Shown here piece after piece: positions 44,663 to 52,269 of a DNA stretch of 54,776 nt. Where the stretch lies: contig SCQT01000131.1 in assembly GCA_004322015.1 (NCBI GenBank), positions 1 to 54,776 of the forward strand, in the 5' to 3' direction. Position 1 is the first letter of the stretch. Each line of letters opens with the position of its first letter. The position numbers and the translations under genes are program-made. The notes under the pieces are model-generated. The model was not told the origin of the DNA, ran no database searches, and saw only the letters and a list, made by a program, of their open reading frames with translations. The DNA comes from Chitinophagaceae bacterium (GTDB lineage: Bacteria > Bacteroidota > Bacteroidia > Chitinophagales > Chitinophagaceae).

Positions 44663-46351
44663 ATGTGTGGTATTATCGGTGTTTTTGATTTAAAGACAGA
44701 TGCGGCAAAGTTACGCCCGCAAGTGTTGAAAATGGCAAAAAAAGTTCGTCACCGGGGTCCGGACTGGTCAGGTATATTCAGTTGTGACAAAGCCATTCTG
44801 GCTCATGAGCGGCTGGCTATTGTGGATCCTGCCTCAGGAAAACAACCTCTGAAAAGTAAAGATGGAGGTTTGGTGTTAACGGTAAACGGCGAAATATATA
44901 ATCATCAGGAACTGCAAAAGCAGACACCTGATTATGAATTTCAAACACATTCAGATTGTGAAATTATTCTGGCTTTATACAAGAAAAAAGGCATTCATTT
45001 TTTGGAGGATCTGAACGGGATTTATGCTTTTGCCTTATATGATGCGGAAAAAGATGCCTACCTGATCGCCAGGGATCATATTGGCATTATACCATTATAC
45101 ATGGGTTGGGACGAGGCCGGTAACTTTTATATATCATCTGAATTAAAATCGCTGGAGGGTGTTTGTATAAAATTCCAGGAATTTTTACCCGGCCATTATT
45201 TATACAGCAAAGAGAGTAACACACCCAAAAGATGGTATAAGCGCGACTGGGAAAAATATGACTATGTAAAGGATAATCATTCAGATATCGCTGCTTTACG
45301 GGTCGGACTTGAAAAGGCCGTTCATCGCCAACTGATGTCCGATGTGCCTTATGGTGTATTGCTTTCGGGTGGGTTGGATTCTTCTATTATTGCGGCTGTG
45401 ACAAAGAAATTTGCTGCCATGCGTATTGAATCGGGTGATCAGGAGCAGGCCTGGTACCCGCAATTGCACTCATTTGCCGTGGGATTGGAAGGCTCCCCTG
45501 ATCTGGCGGCAGCCAGAAGGGCGGCAGAACATATCGGGACTATTCATCATGAGATTCACTTCACGATCCAGGAAGGACTGGATGCCGTCTCAGATGTGAT
45601 CTACCATCTGGAGACGTATGATGTGACAACGGTGCGCGCTTCTACGCCTATGTACCTGATGGCGCGTGTTATTAAATCCATGGGAATAAAAATGGTACTC
45701 TCAGGCGAAGGTTCAGATGAATTATTCGGCGGGTATTTATATTTTCATAAAGCGCCCACCCCCAAAGATTTTCATGAAGAAACCGTAAGAAAGCTCAGCA
45801 AGCTGCATCTGTATGATTGCCTGCGTGCCAATAAATCATTGGCTTCATGGGGTGTGGAAGGACGGGTGCCTTTTTTAGATAAAGAATTTATGGACATTGC
45901 CATGCGTCTGAATCCGAAAGATAAGATGGCAAAAGATGGTAAAATGGAAAAATGGATCCTGCGGAAAGCTTTTGAAGATTATTTACCTGAAGATATCGTA
46001 TGGAGACAAAAAGAGCAATTTTCTGATGGAGTGGGGTATAGCTGGATAGATACGTTAAAGCAAATTGCCGACGAAAAGGTGAGTGATGAGGCCTTGATTC
46101 ATGCGGCTGAAAAATTTCCCATCAATCCGCCGATGAATAAGGAAGAATATTATTACCGTACTCTCTTCTACGAGCATTTTCCTTCAGATTCCGCTGCACT
46201 GTGCGTACCTTCCGTACCCTCGGTAGCCTGCAGTACGGCAGAAGCGCTGGCATGGGATGCTTCTTTCAAAAACCTGAATGATCCTTCAGGAAGAGCTGTA
46301 TCCAAAGTGCATCACGACAGCTATAAAAAGGAAATGACACCGGCATTGTAA
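44663..46351 (+). CDS. asnB: Asparagine synthetase B (glutamine-hydrolysing)
   Basis: The enzyme makes asparagine from aspartate, ATP and glutamine. The 562-residue length is close to the E. coli enzyme. The class II amidotransferase domain opens with the catalytic Cys2 (MCGIIGVF), followed by RHRGPDWSG, HERLAIVDP and NGEIYNH; the synthetase domain has the pyrophosphate loop LLSGGLDSSIIAA, then SGEGSDELFGGY and VEGRVPFLDKEFMD, as in AsnB of the housekeeping type. A well-formed promoter precedes it. The pseudouridine synthase gene starts 70 bp after the stop. Confidence 0.97.
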   Translation: MCGIIGVFDLKTDAAKLRPQVLKMAKKVRHRGPDWSGIFSCDKAILAHERLAIVDPASGKQPLKSKDGGLVLTVNGEIYNHQELQKQTPDYEFQTHSDCEIILALYKKKGIHFLEDLNGIYAFALYDAEKDAYLIARDHIGIIPLYMGWDEAGNFYISSELKSLEGVCIKFQEFLPGHYLYSKESNTPKRWYKRDWEKYDYVKDNHSDIAALRVGLEKAVHRQLMSDVPYGVLLSGGLDSSIIAAVTKKFAAMRIESGDQEQAWYPQLHSFAVGLEGSPDLAAARRAAEHIGTIHHEIHFTIQEGLDAVSDVIYHLETYDVTTVRASTPMYLMARVIKSMGIKMVLSGEGSDELFGGYLYFHKAPTPKDFHEETVRKLSKLHLYDCLRANKSLASWGVEGRVPFLDKEFMDIAMRLNPKDKMAKDGKMEKWILRKAFEDYLPEDIVWRQKEQFSDGVGYSWIDTLKQIADEKVSDEALIHAAEKFPINPPMNKEEYYYRTLFYEHFPSDSAALCVPSVPSVACSTAEALAWDASFKNLNDPSGRAVSKVHHDSYKKEMTPAL

Positions 46352-46421
46352 ATTTCCTTCTAAGGATATTCTGTCCGATGCTGATAAAGCGGTTAGCGCT
46401 GAATCCTTTATTTTTGCTCCT

Positions 46422-47465
46422 ATGAAAGGCGCGCAATCTATATCATCTGTTCAGGATACGGAAGAAAGTGAGGAACTGTATGAACGGTTAAACATAAAAG
46501 TGGACAGAAGGCAGGAACCGTTACGTATTGACAAATTCCTGACGGGCCGGATTGAAAATGCCACCCGTAATAAAGTACAGCAGGCGGCAGATGCAGGGTT
46601 AGTTCTGGTAAATAATAATCCCGTCAAATCAAATTATAAAATTAAGCCGGGGGATGATATTGCTATCTATACGTATAAAGCTCCGGAAACAACAGAGATC
46701 ATTCCCGAAGAAATTCCTTTACAGATTGTTTATGAAGACGAAGATGTTTTGGTGGTGAATAAGCCCGCAGGCATGGTGGTGCATCCCGGCAGCGGCAATT
46801 ATACAGGGACTTTAGTGAATGGCCTTGCCTGGTATTTGGGAAATCGGGGTCATGACGCCGTCGAGCCCGTAATTCCCCGATTTGGATTAGTGCATCGTAT
46901 TGACAAGAATACAACGGGGTTATTAGTGATTGCCAAAAGTGAGAAAGCAATGAATGATCTGGCCAGGCAATTTTTTGAGCATACAGTTAAACGCCGTTAT
47001 GTGGCTTTGGTTTGGGGAGATTTTGAAGAGGATGAGGGAACTATTATTGCTCACGTGGGGCGCCATCAGCGGTACCGGAAAAAAATGGATGCTTATCCCG
47101 AAGGAGAACATGGGAAGGAAGCGGTTACCCATTATAAAGTGTTGGAAAGGTTTCATTACGTTACGCTTATAGAATGCAGGCTGGAAACAGGACGTACACA
47201 CCAGATCAGAGTACACATGCAACATGCGGGACATCCTTTGTTTAACGATGAAACCTATGGCGGAAATTATATCGTAAAAGGAACCGTTTTCAGCAAATAC
47301 AAGCAGTTCGTAGAAAATTGTTTTGCCATCCTGCCCTACCATGCCTTGCATGCCAGGTCATTAGGATTTATACATCCCCAATCCCGAAAGGAAATGTATT
47401 TTGAAAGTGAATTACCCGATAACTTTAAGGAAGTGATTGAGAGGTGGAGGAGGTATGGGGCCTGA
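46422..47465 (+). CDS. rluD: RluA/RluD-family large-subunit rRNA pseudouridine synthase
   Basis: The enzyme isomerises uridines in 23S rRNA, probably those of helix 69 if it is the RluD orthologue. The 347-residue protein begins with an S4 RNA-binding domain (RIDKFLTGRIENATRNKVQQA, VNNNPVKSNYKIKPGD) and continues with the RluA catalytic domain: VVNKPAGMVVHPG, catalytic Asp161 in LVHRIDKNTTGLLVIAK, then TGRTHQIRVHMQHAGHPL. Which RluA member it is cannot be settled without a tree, but the S4 domain and length favour RluD. Directly behind the stop codon is a 7-bp-period GGTTT repeat. Confidence 0.9.
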   Translation: MKGAQSISSVQDTEESEELYERLNIKVDRRQEPLRIDKFLTGRIENATRNKVQQAADAGLVLVNNNPVKSNYKIKPGDDIAIYTYKAPETTEIIPEEIPLQIVYEDEDVLVVNKPAGMVVHPGSGNYTGTLVNGLAWYLGNRGHDAVEPVIPRFGLVHRIDKNTTGLLVIAKSEKAMNDLARQFFEHTVKRRYVALVWGDFEEDEGTIIAHVGRHQRYRKKMDAYPEGEHGKEAVTHYKVLERFHYVTLIECRLETGRTHQIRVHMQHAGHPLFNDETYGGNYIVKGTVFSKYKQFVENCFAILPYHALHARSLGFIHPQSRKEMYFESELPDNFKEVIERWRRYGA

Positions 47466-47500
47466 GGTTTGGGGTTTCGGGTTTGAGGTTTCAGGTCGCG
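47466..47500 (+). repeat. 7-bp-period GGTTTNN tandem repeat behind rluD
   Basis: Units GGTTTGG, GGTTTCG, GGTTTGA, GGTTTCA and a degenerate fifth, GGTCGCG, follow each other without a gap directly after the rluD stop codon and before the converging gene. The period is seven, not eight as in the other tracts. Confidence 0.8.
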
Positions 47501-47508
47501 ATACCCGA

Positions 47509-48444
47509 TTAATTTCCATTTAAAGCGAAATCATAAAACTTTGCCGTAAAAACTGCATGTTCTCTTTTATGAAAAGGTACTTTCCAGGAACCGTTGTAAA
47601 AGAGGACTGCCGGTACCATCAGATTATCGAAATGAGTCATTTGTACTCTCATATTTACATTAAAGTCGAAAATAAACGTATTATAGGAAAGTGAATAGTC
47701 GCGATAAATAATCTCCAGATCATCTTTGCTGAAATAAGTGACTAATTTATTAATAACAACGCTATTACTGTATTCCGGTTTGGACTGAGCGGTGAAGACA
47801 TAGCAGGGAACTTTGCCATAATCTGCGGAAGTAATGGAGAAATTATACATAGGCGCCACTTTATCATCAAAAATGGCCACTTTTCTGCTGATCAGCGGGA
47901 CGCCCGGAACGGGCTGACCGGGATTAAAGATCAATTTCTTCAATTGGTCTATATGTTTTTCCATTTCGGGATTGTCCACTTTGGTATCGTGCCCCCCCTT
48001 CACGATATTGGTTTCTCCGCACACTTCTCCTTTGGTAAAAAAGAGGCTGGCATATAATTCCGCGGTATAATAATTATATTGTTTTTTATGATTGTAAAAA
48101 TCACCCGTCGTTTTTTCAGACAGCACGCTCATTGTGCGGCACCCCTCATGCCGATGCTGTCTGGTCGTGCTTTCCAGCGATGCCTTGGCTTTATTTTTTT
48201 TATCCAGAATTTCAATATTATTTTCCGCCGTATAGGCTAAGATCCTGAGGTTTTTGAATGCTTTGTAAAACGTAGTATCTTCTTCTACCATTTTGATGAA
48301 TCCGGGGATATCGAAATTGACCCTGCTGGCGCTGATCACTACTGAATCTAATTGCAAATGATGAGCGATATACCCGGTATCCTGTCCAAATCCCATTCGA
48401 AAACATCCCGATAAAACTAACGAAAAGAATAATTTTTTTAACAT
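47509..48444 (-). CDS. Exported protein of unknown function
   Basis: I do not recognise a named family. The start at the ATG at 48444 gives 311 residues with a clear signal peptide (MLKKLFFSLVLSGCFRMGFG, cleavage near GQ) and is fixed by the -7 box TACCTTTG four bases upstream; an earlier in-frame start at 48516 lies upstream of that box and overlaps the BtuB-like gene. The mature protein is rich in Tyr, Lys and Phe, starts with a segment like VVISASRVNFDIPGFIKMVEEDTTFYKAFKNLR and looks like an outer-membrane-associated beta protein. It lies behind the BtuB-like receptor on the same strand but seems to have its own promoter. Confidence 0.75.
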   Translation of the reverse strand: MLKKLFFSLVLSGCFRMGFGQDTGYIAHHLQLDSVVISASRVNFDIPGFIKMVEEDTTFYKAFKNLRILAYTAENNIEILDKKNKAKASLESTTRQHRHEGCRTMSVLSEKTTGDFYNHKKQYNYYTAELYASLFFTKGEVCGETNIVKGGHDTKVDNPEMEKHIDQLKKLIFNPGQPVPGVPLISRKVAIFDDKVAPMYNFSITSADYGKVPCYVFTAQSKPEYSNSVVINKLVTYFSKDDLEIIYRDYSLSYNTFIFDFNVNMRVQMTHFDNLMVPAVLFYNGSWKVPFHKREHAVFTAKFYDFALNGN

Positions 48445-48448
48445 CGTG

Positions 48449-48456
48449 CAAAGGTA
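48449..48456 (-). promoter_or_regulatory. -7 box of the unknown exported protein gene
   Basis: TACCTTTG on the minus strand, followed by CACG and the ATG at 48444. With four bases between box and start codon the mRNA would be leaderless. The box lies next to the stop codon of the upstream BtuB-like gene. Confidence 0.6.
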
Positions 48457-48484
48457 CTCCTTCCTTTCAGAAAACAAGCCAGGT

Positions 48485-50431
48485 TTAGAACAATGACCAC
48501 TGTACCCCTGCATCAAAGTTGAAACCTTTCGTGGTAAAGCCGGTAGTTTCTATATAATGACTGTTAGTGATATTTTGCAGGCTGATAAATAATTTATATT
48601 TCTTTTTCAGGTCATATTGAGCGTATAAATTCATCAATATATATCCCTTCAGCTTTTTTACTTCTTGCGTATAACCTGCATACACTAAATCGTTTCGTGT
48701 GCCGGTATATTTACCATCCAATCCAAGATAAAGGGACTTTGTGATCTGAAGAGAAGCAGATGCTCCTGCAGAATTTTCGGGGCGCCTGAATAAATTATTG
48801 TAAGTGGAGTCTGTTTTGGCATGATCGTTTTTCACTGTTACTTTCCCGTTTACATAGGCATAATAGGCGGAAAGCTGCAGCCGGTCATTCACCGCATAAT
48901 TTAGTTCAATTTCTCCGCCATAATCATGCTGATAATTGTAATTCATGTATTGATAGCTATAGGTGACAGGATCAGTTAGTTGAAAAGCTATTACCTTACG
49001 CAAATCTCTGTCGAAAGCGGTTACTCTTAGCCTTAATTTTTGACCGGCTAACAGCGATTCTGCACCCGCTTCATAGCTCATTCCTGATTCCGGACTTAAT
49101 TTTTTATTGCCGTAAACTGAATATAACTGATATAATGAAGGAGCAGTATAAGAGGAAGAAATGTTCGCAAATACCTTTATACGATCCTTAATAAGCCAGG
49201 AAGGATTAATTGAAAACACGGGATAAAAACCATACAATTTATCCTGGTTTAATCTTCCTCCTATTTCTACGTGAAAACCATTATTGGATTGGAGAAAGAG
49301 AGAGCCATATATATTCAGGACGTCCGTTTGCGCAGAATCGGCCCCAAGCATGCTTTTGGAAACATACGATCCGCTGATATAATCGCTGTTTTGATTCGTT
49401 CTCTCGATCTTGAATTCATTGCCTATTAAAAAGGAGATATGCGGATCAACTACAAAATGGGCATACGCATCTGCCAAATGGACCCGGCTTTGATAGTATT
49501 CTTTCAGATAAGCGAATCCATCGGTGGAATCATTCAGGTAATGCCTCACAGTGGGGCTGTAACTATAATTTACGTTCAAGTCACCATTTTTAAATTCATG
49601 CCTGACCTGGATTCCCGTTTGAAAAAAAGTGGAATTGTAAGTATAATCCTTGGCATCTGTAAAAGCGCCTTCGTCCAGGTCGCCTTTTTCATAAGCAAGA
49701 TGCAGGAAGGGACTGATTGTCCATTTTTCAGAAGGGTGGAAGCCTATATTGGCATATACTGACTGACGATGAAAACCATCCTTGTCAAATCCAGCGTGCC
49801 CGGTGGTATCTAAGGCAGAAGAAAACCCTTTACTGTCAAAATTTTGTAATTGTATGTTGTAATCAATATGCTTGCTGTGTCCGTTAATACCTGCTTGTTC
49901 ACGAAAAGTGCCATAGCTTCCGGCGCTGAATCCGGCAGTGACATTAAAGGGCCTGAGGTCGCTTTTGTCGGTAATAATATTGATAACGCCGGCAGTGGCG
50001 CCTGAACCGTATAAGGCAGCATATCCCCCCCTCATGATTTCTATTCTCTCAATGGAAGAAACGGGTATAAGGTTCAGATCAAATTCATAATTAATATAAG
50101 ATACATCGTTGACAGGGATACCGTTGATCATGATAAGCGTGTATTTCGGATCAGCGCCTCTCAAATAAACAGTCTGATTGGTGCCCGGCGATTCGCCGAC
50201 GCCGTTTATGGTGATCCCGGGTTGCTCATTCAGAATAGCAGTTAACGTTTTACCGCTGTTGTGTGCCAATTCTTTTTGGGTGATGACGGTCATCACCTTT
50301 CCGGTCTGGGATGCTTTTTGCTCAAATTTGTTGGCAGTAACGACTACTTCATTCAGGGTCAATTTTTTTTGCTGGGCAAACAGGAGTGCCGGGCTAAAGG
50401 CAATCCCTGCCAACAGAGTAATTCTTTTCAT
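48485..50431 (-). CDS. TonB-dependent receptor, BtuB-like (probable cobalamin transporter)
   Basis: The 648-residue outer-membrane receptor has a short signal peptide (MKRITLLAGIAFSPALLFAQ), a TonB-box/plug region (LNEVVVTANKFEQKASQTGK, VYLRGADPKYTLIMINGIPVNDV, RIEIMRGGYAALYGSGATAGVINI) and a barrel ending in a terminal Phe (DAGVQWSLF). Size and plug resemble BtuB rather than the large SusC-like receptors. The cobalamin riboswitch in its leader makes vitamin B12 or another corrinoid the likely substrate. No btuF, btuC or btuD gene is next to it. Confidence 0.92.
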   Translation of the reverse strand: MKRITLLAGIAFSPALLFAQQKKLTLNEVVVTANKFEQKASQTGKVMTVITQKELAHNSGKTLTAILNEQPGITINGVGESPGTNQTVYLRGADPKYTLIMINGIPVNDVSYINYEFDLNLIPVSSIERIEIMRGGYAALYGSGATAGVINIITDKSDLRPFNVTAGFSAGSYGTFREQAGINGHSKHIDYNIQLQNFDSKGFSSALDTTGHAGFDKDGFHRQSVYANIGFHPSEKWTISPFLHLAYEKGDLDEGAFTDAKDYTYNSTFFQTGIQVRHEFKNGDLNVNYSYSPTVRHYLNDSTDGFAYLKEYYQSRVHLADAYAHFVVDPHISFLIGNEFKIERTNQNSDYISGSYVSKSMLGADSAQTDVLNIYGSLFLQSNNGFHVEIGGRLNQDKLYGFYPVFSINPSWLIKDRIKVFANISSSYTAPSLYQLYSVYGNKKLSPESGMSYEAGAESLLAGQKLRLRVTAFDRDLRKVIAFQLTDPVTYSYQYMNYNYQHDYGGEIELNYAVNDRLQLSAYYAYVNGKVTVKNDHAKTDSTYNNLFRRPENSAGASASLQITKSLYLGLDGKYTGTRNDLVYAGYTQEVKKLKGYILMNLYAQYDLKKKYKLFISLQNITNSHYIETTGFTTKGFNFDAGVQWSLF

Positions 50432-50567
50432 TGGAAAAACAATTAAGAGGTTAATGAATTTATTTATTCATAACCCCGGAAAATTAACAGCCATGCAGTA
50501 AAATAAATGGGAAATCCCCTCTGCATGCATGCTTCTGATCCCGGAAGCTATGGCATTTAAAACGGCT

Positions 50568-50750
50568 GAGGCAGGTCTTCTGACTTACTCCTTTTTCCAG
50601 CTTGCCTTCCCGTCTCTATGGAGGCAGAGACAGTGGCTGAGGTTTGCCAAAAAAATAATGAAGATCACAGCATCGGGTAATGTCCGGGGTTTACACCCGG
50701 TTCCCTTTTCATCTTTCCTGCCAACTGCAGGATAAGAACCTTAACCGGCG
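50568..50750 (-). ncRNA. Cobalamin riboswitch controlling the BtuB-like receptor
   Basis: Read on the minus strand, the leader contains GGGTGTAAACCCCGG (50699-50685 region), the core AGCCACTG at 50638-50631 and the B12 box AAGTCAGAAGACCTGCC at 50586-50570, in the order and spacing of the AdoCbl riboswitch class. A -7 box, TACCTTTG at 50758-50751, sits just before it, and the BtuB-like ATG is at 50431. Binding of the cofactor should shut off expression of the receptor. Confidence 0.92.
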
Positions 50751-50758
50751 CAAAGGTA
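50751..50758 (-). promoter_or_regulatory. -7 box of the cobalamin riboswitch transcript
   Basis: TACCTTTG on the minus strand directly upstream of the riboswitch; it sets the 5' end of the leader near 50745. Confidence 0.6.
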
Positions 50759-50807
50759 TATAAAAAAGTATTCCGGGAACATTTTTCAAAAATTCATATC
50801 CGCGACG

Positions 50808-50815
50808 TAAATTTG
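50808..50815 (+). promoter_or_regulatory. -7 box of the MacB-type permease gene
   Basis: TAAATTTG at 50808-50815, 10 bp before the ATG at 50826. It diverges from the riboswitch promoter with about 50 bp between them. Confidence 0.5.
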
Positions 50816-50825
50816 TGTTTGTGTG

Positions 50826-52076
50826 ATGCTGAAATCCATAAAAATATTCTGGCACAGCCTGCTGATGGCACTGCAGGAGTTACGGGTAAATAAGCTCCGT
50901 ACTTTTCTCTCTTTGTTGGGGATTACTATAGGTATCTTTTGCATTATTGCGGTTTTTACTTTGACAAAGAGCCTGGAGATGAATGTGAAAAGTGAATTGT
51001 CTGCTTTAGGCAGTAATGTGGTGTATGTCCAACGCTGGCCCTGGGGAAATACAGGCAGCAATTGGTGGAAATATATTCAGCGTCCCGAGACGAATTATGA
51101 TGAGTTTCAGGAACTCAGACAACGTATTCATAATGCCAGTGCGTTTGCTTATGTATATGATTTGAATAACAAGACTATTACGCTGGGCGATAATTATATG
51201 CAGAACGTAACTATGCTGGCGGTAACGGATGGATTTGACAGGATACAACAGATCAATTTAGCGGCGGGACGTTTTTTTACCCCGGTGGAATCGGGAAGCA
51301 GCAGCATGACGATCATTCTCGGCGCTAATATCTGGCAGGGATTGTTTAGTTCGGCACAACAGGCCATAGGCAGCCAGGTTCAGTTTGCGGGAAGGGTATT
51401 TACGGTTATCGGTGCATTGAAAACTTATGGTGAAAGCATGATCGGGGGTTTTGATTATGACAACAGTGTTATCCTGCCTTATGCTTCCGCCAGGCAAATA
51501 GCCAATGACCGCAGCATGTTTGTAGAGCCTTTTATTATGGTGAAAACTGCCTCTAATGTAAGCGTTCTCGAATTGAAAGATGAATTACGCGGCGCCATGC
51601 GCGCGATACGCAGGTTAAAGCCCACACAGGAGGATAATTTTGCGCTGAATGAGCTTAGCATGACCGCCGGTGACACACAGAAAATATTTTCCAGCATCAA
51701 TCTGGGCGGATTAGTGATAGGTATTTTCGCATTAATTGTGGGCGCTTTCGGCATTGCCAATATTATGTTCGTAACCGTTAAAGAAAGGACTAATATTATA
51801 GGTCTAAAAAAAGCAATAGGCGCTAAAAGGAGAGTGATATTGCAGGAGTTCCTGATTGAATCTGTATTATTGTGTTTAATTGGGGGAGTGCTGGGAATGG
51901 TTTTTGTGTTTATTGTAACCAAAATGATATCTTCCTTTGTATTTTTTAAAATATATATGACGACAGGGATCGTTATCATGGGTTTAACTATATCAATTAT
52001 AACGGGCATCATCGCCGGCTATATCCCCGCTTTTTCTGCCTCTAAATTAGATCCTGTGGTAGCGATAAGATCATGA
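50826..52076 (+). CDS. MacB-type ABC transporter permease (FtsX domain)
   Basis: The 416-residue inner-membrane protein has the MacB layout: one N-terminal helix (LRTFLSLLGITIGIFCIIAVFTL), a large periplasmic domain (about 60-280, with GFDRIQQINLAAGRFFTPVE), then three C-terminal helices of the FtsX domain (GGLVIGIFALIVGAFGIANI, VKERTNIIGLKKAIGAKRRVI, GVLGMVFVFIVTKM). Such permeases act with a MacB-type ATPase and a MacA adaptor in export or mechanotransmission; neither partner is adjacent. I prefer the ATG at 50826 to the GTG three bases earlier. The substrate is unknown. Confidence 0.9.
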   Translation: MLKSIKIFWHSLLMALQELRVNKLRTFLSLLGITIGIFCIIAVFTLTKSLEMNVKSELSALGSNVVYVQRWPWGNTGSNWWKYIQRPETNYDEFQELRQRIHNASAFAYVYDLNNKTITLGDNYMQNVTMLAVTDGFDRIQQINLAAGRFFTPVESGSSSMTIILGANIWQGLFSSAQQAIGSQVQFAGRVFTVIGALKTYGESMIGGFDYDNSVILPYASARQIANDRSMFVEPFIMVKTASNVSVLELKDELRGAMRAIRRLKPTQEDNFALNELSMTAGDTQKIFSSINLGGLVIGIFALIVGAFGIANIMFVTVKERTNIIGLKKAIGAKRRVILQEFLIESVLLCLIGGVLGMVFVFIVTKMISSFVFFKIYMTTGIVIMGLTISIITGIIAGYIPAFSASKLDPVVAIRS

Positions 52077-52204
52077 TAACCTGTTATGACTGCAGATGAC
52101 GGTTCAAAAATTTCATTAGTTCCATGAACTTATAATAATGGAATAATGCAGGAACTAATCAAAACCGTTTAAACTATGGAACTATCCCGGAACCATCCTG
52201 GAAC
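52077..52204 (+). other. Intergenic stretch with spaced GGAAC repeats
   Basis: No gene is visible. GGAAC occurs at 52151, 52178, 52189 and 52200, the last three exactly 11 bp apart (units TGGAACTATCC, CGGAACCATCC, TGGAACAACAG). Just downstream the 8-bp-period tract begins. Confidence 0.6.
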
Positions 52205-52268
52205 AACAGAACAGTAAAGCAGTAAAACAATAGAACAGTAAAGCAATAAAGCAATAAAACAATCAAAC
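52205..52268 (+). repeat. 8-bp-period repeat tract running into the tsaD start codon
   Basis: Eight units in perfect phase: AACAGAAC, AGTAAAGC, AGTAAAAC, AATAGAAC, AGTAAAGC, AATAAAGC, AATAAAAC, AATCAAAC. The next unit begins AATG, whose ATG at 52270 is the tsaD start codon. The units are the reverse complement of those at 8702-8757. The tract forms the immediate 5' leader of tsaD. Confidence 0.9.
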
Positions 52269-52269
52269 A

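Noticed and set aside
50529-50735. Small plus-strand open frame upstream of the MacB-type gene
   Set aside because: It lies over the cobalamin riboswitch of the opposite strand and shows no coding character.
52205-52268. Periodic repeats as a CRISPR array
   Set aside because: Units are 8 bp, adjoining and degenerate, with no spacers and no cas genes in the window.
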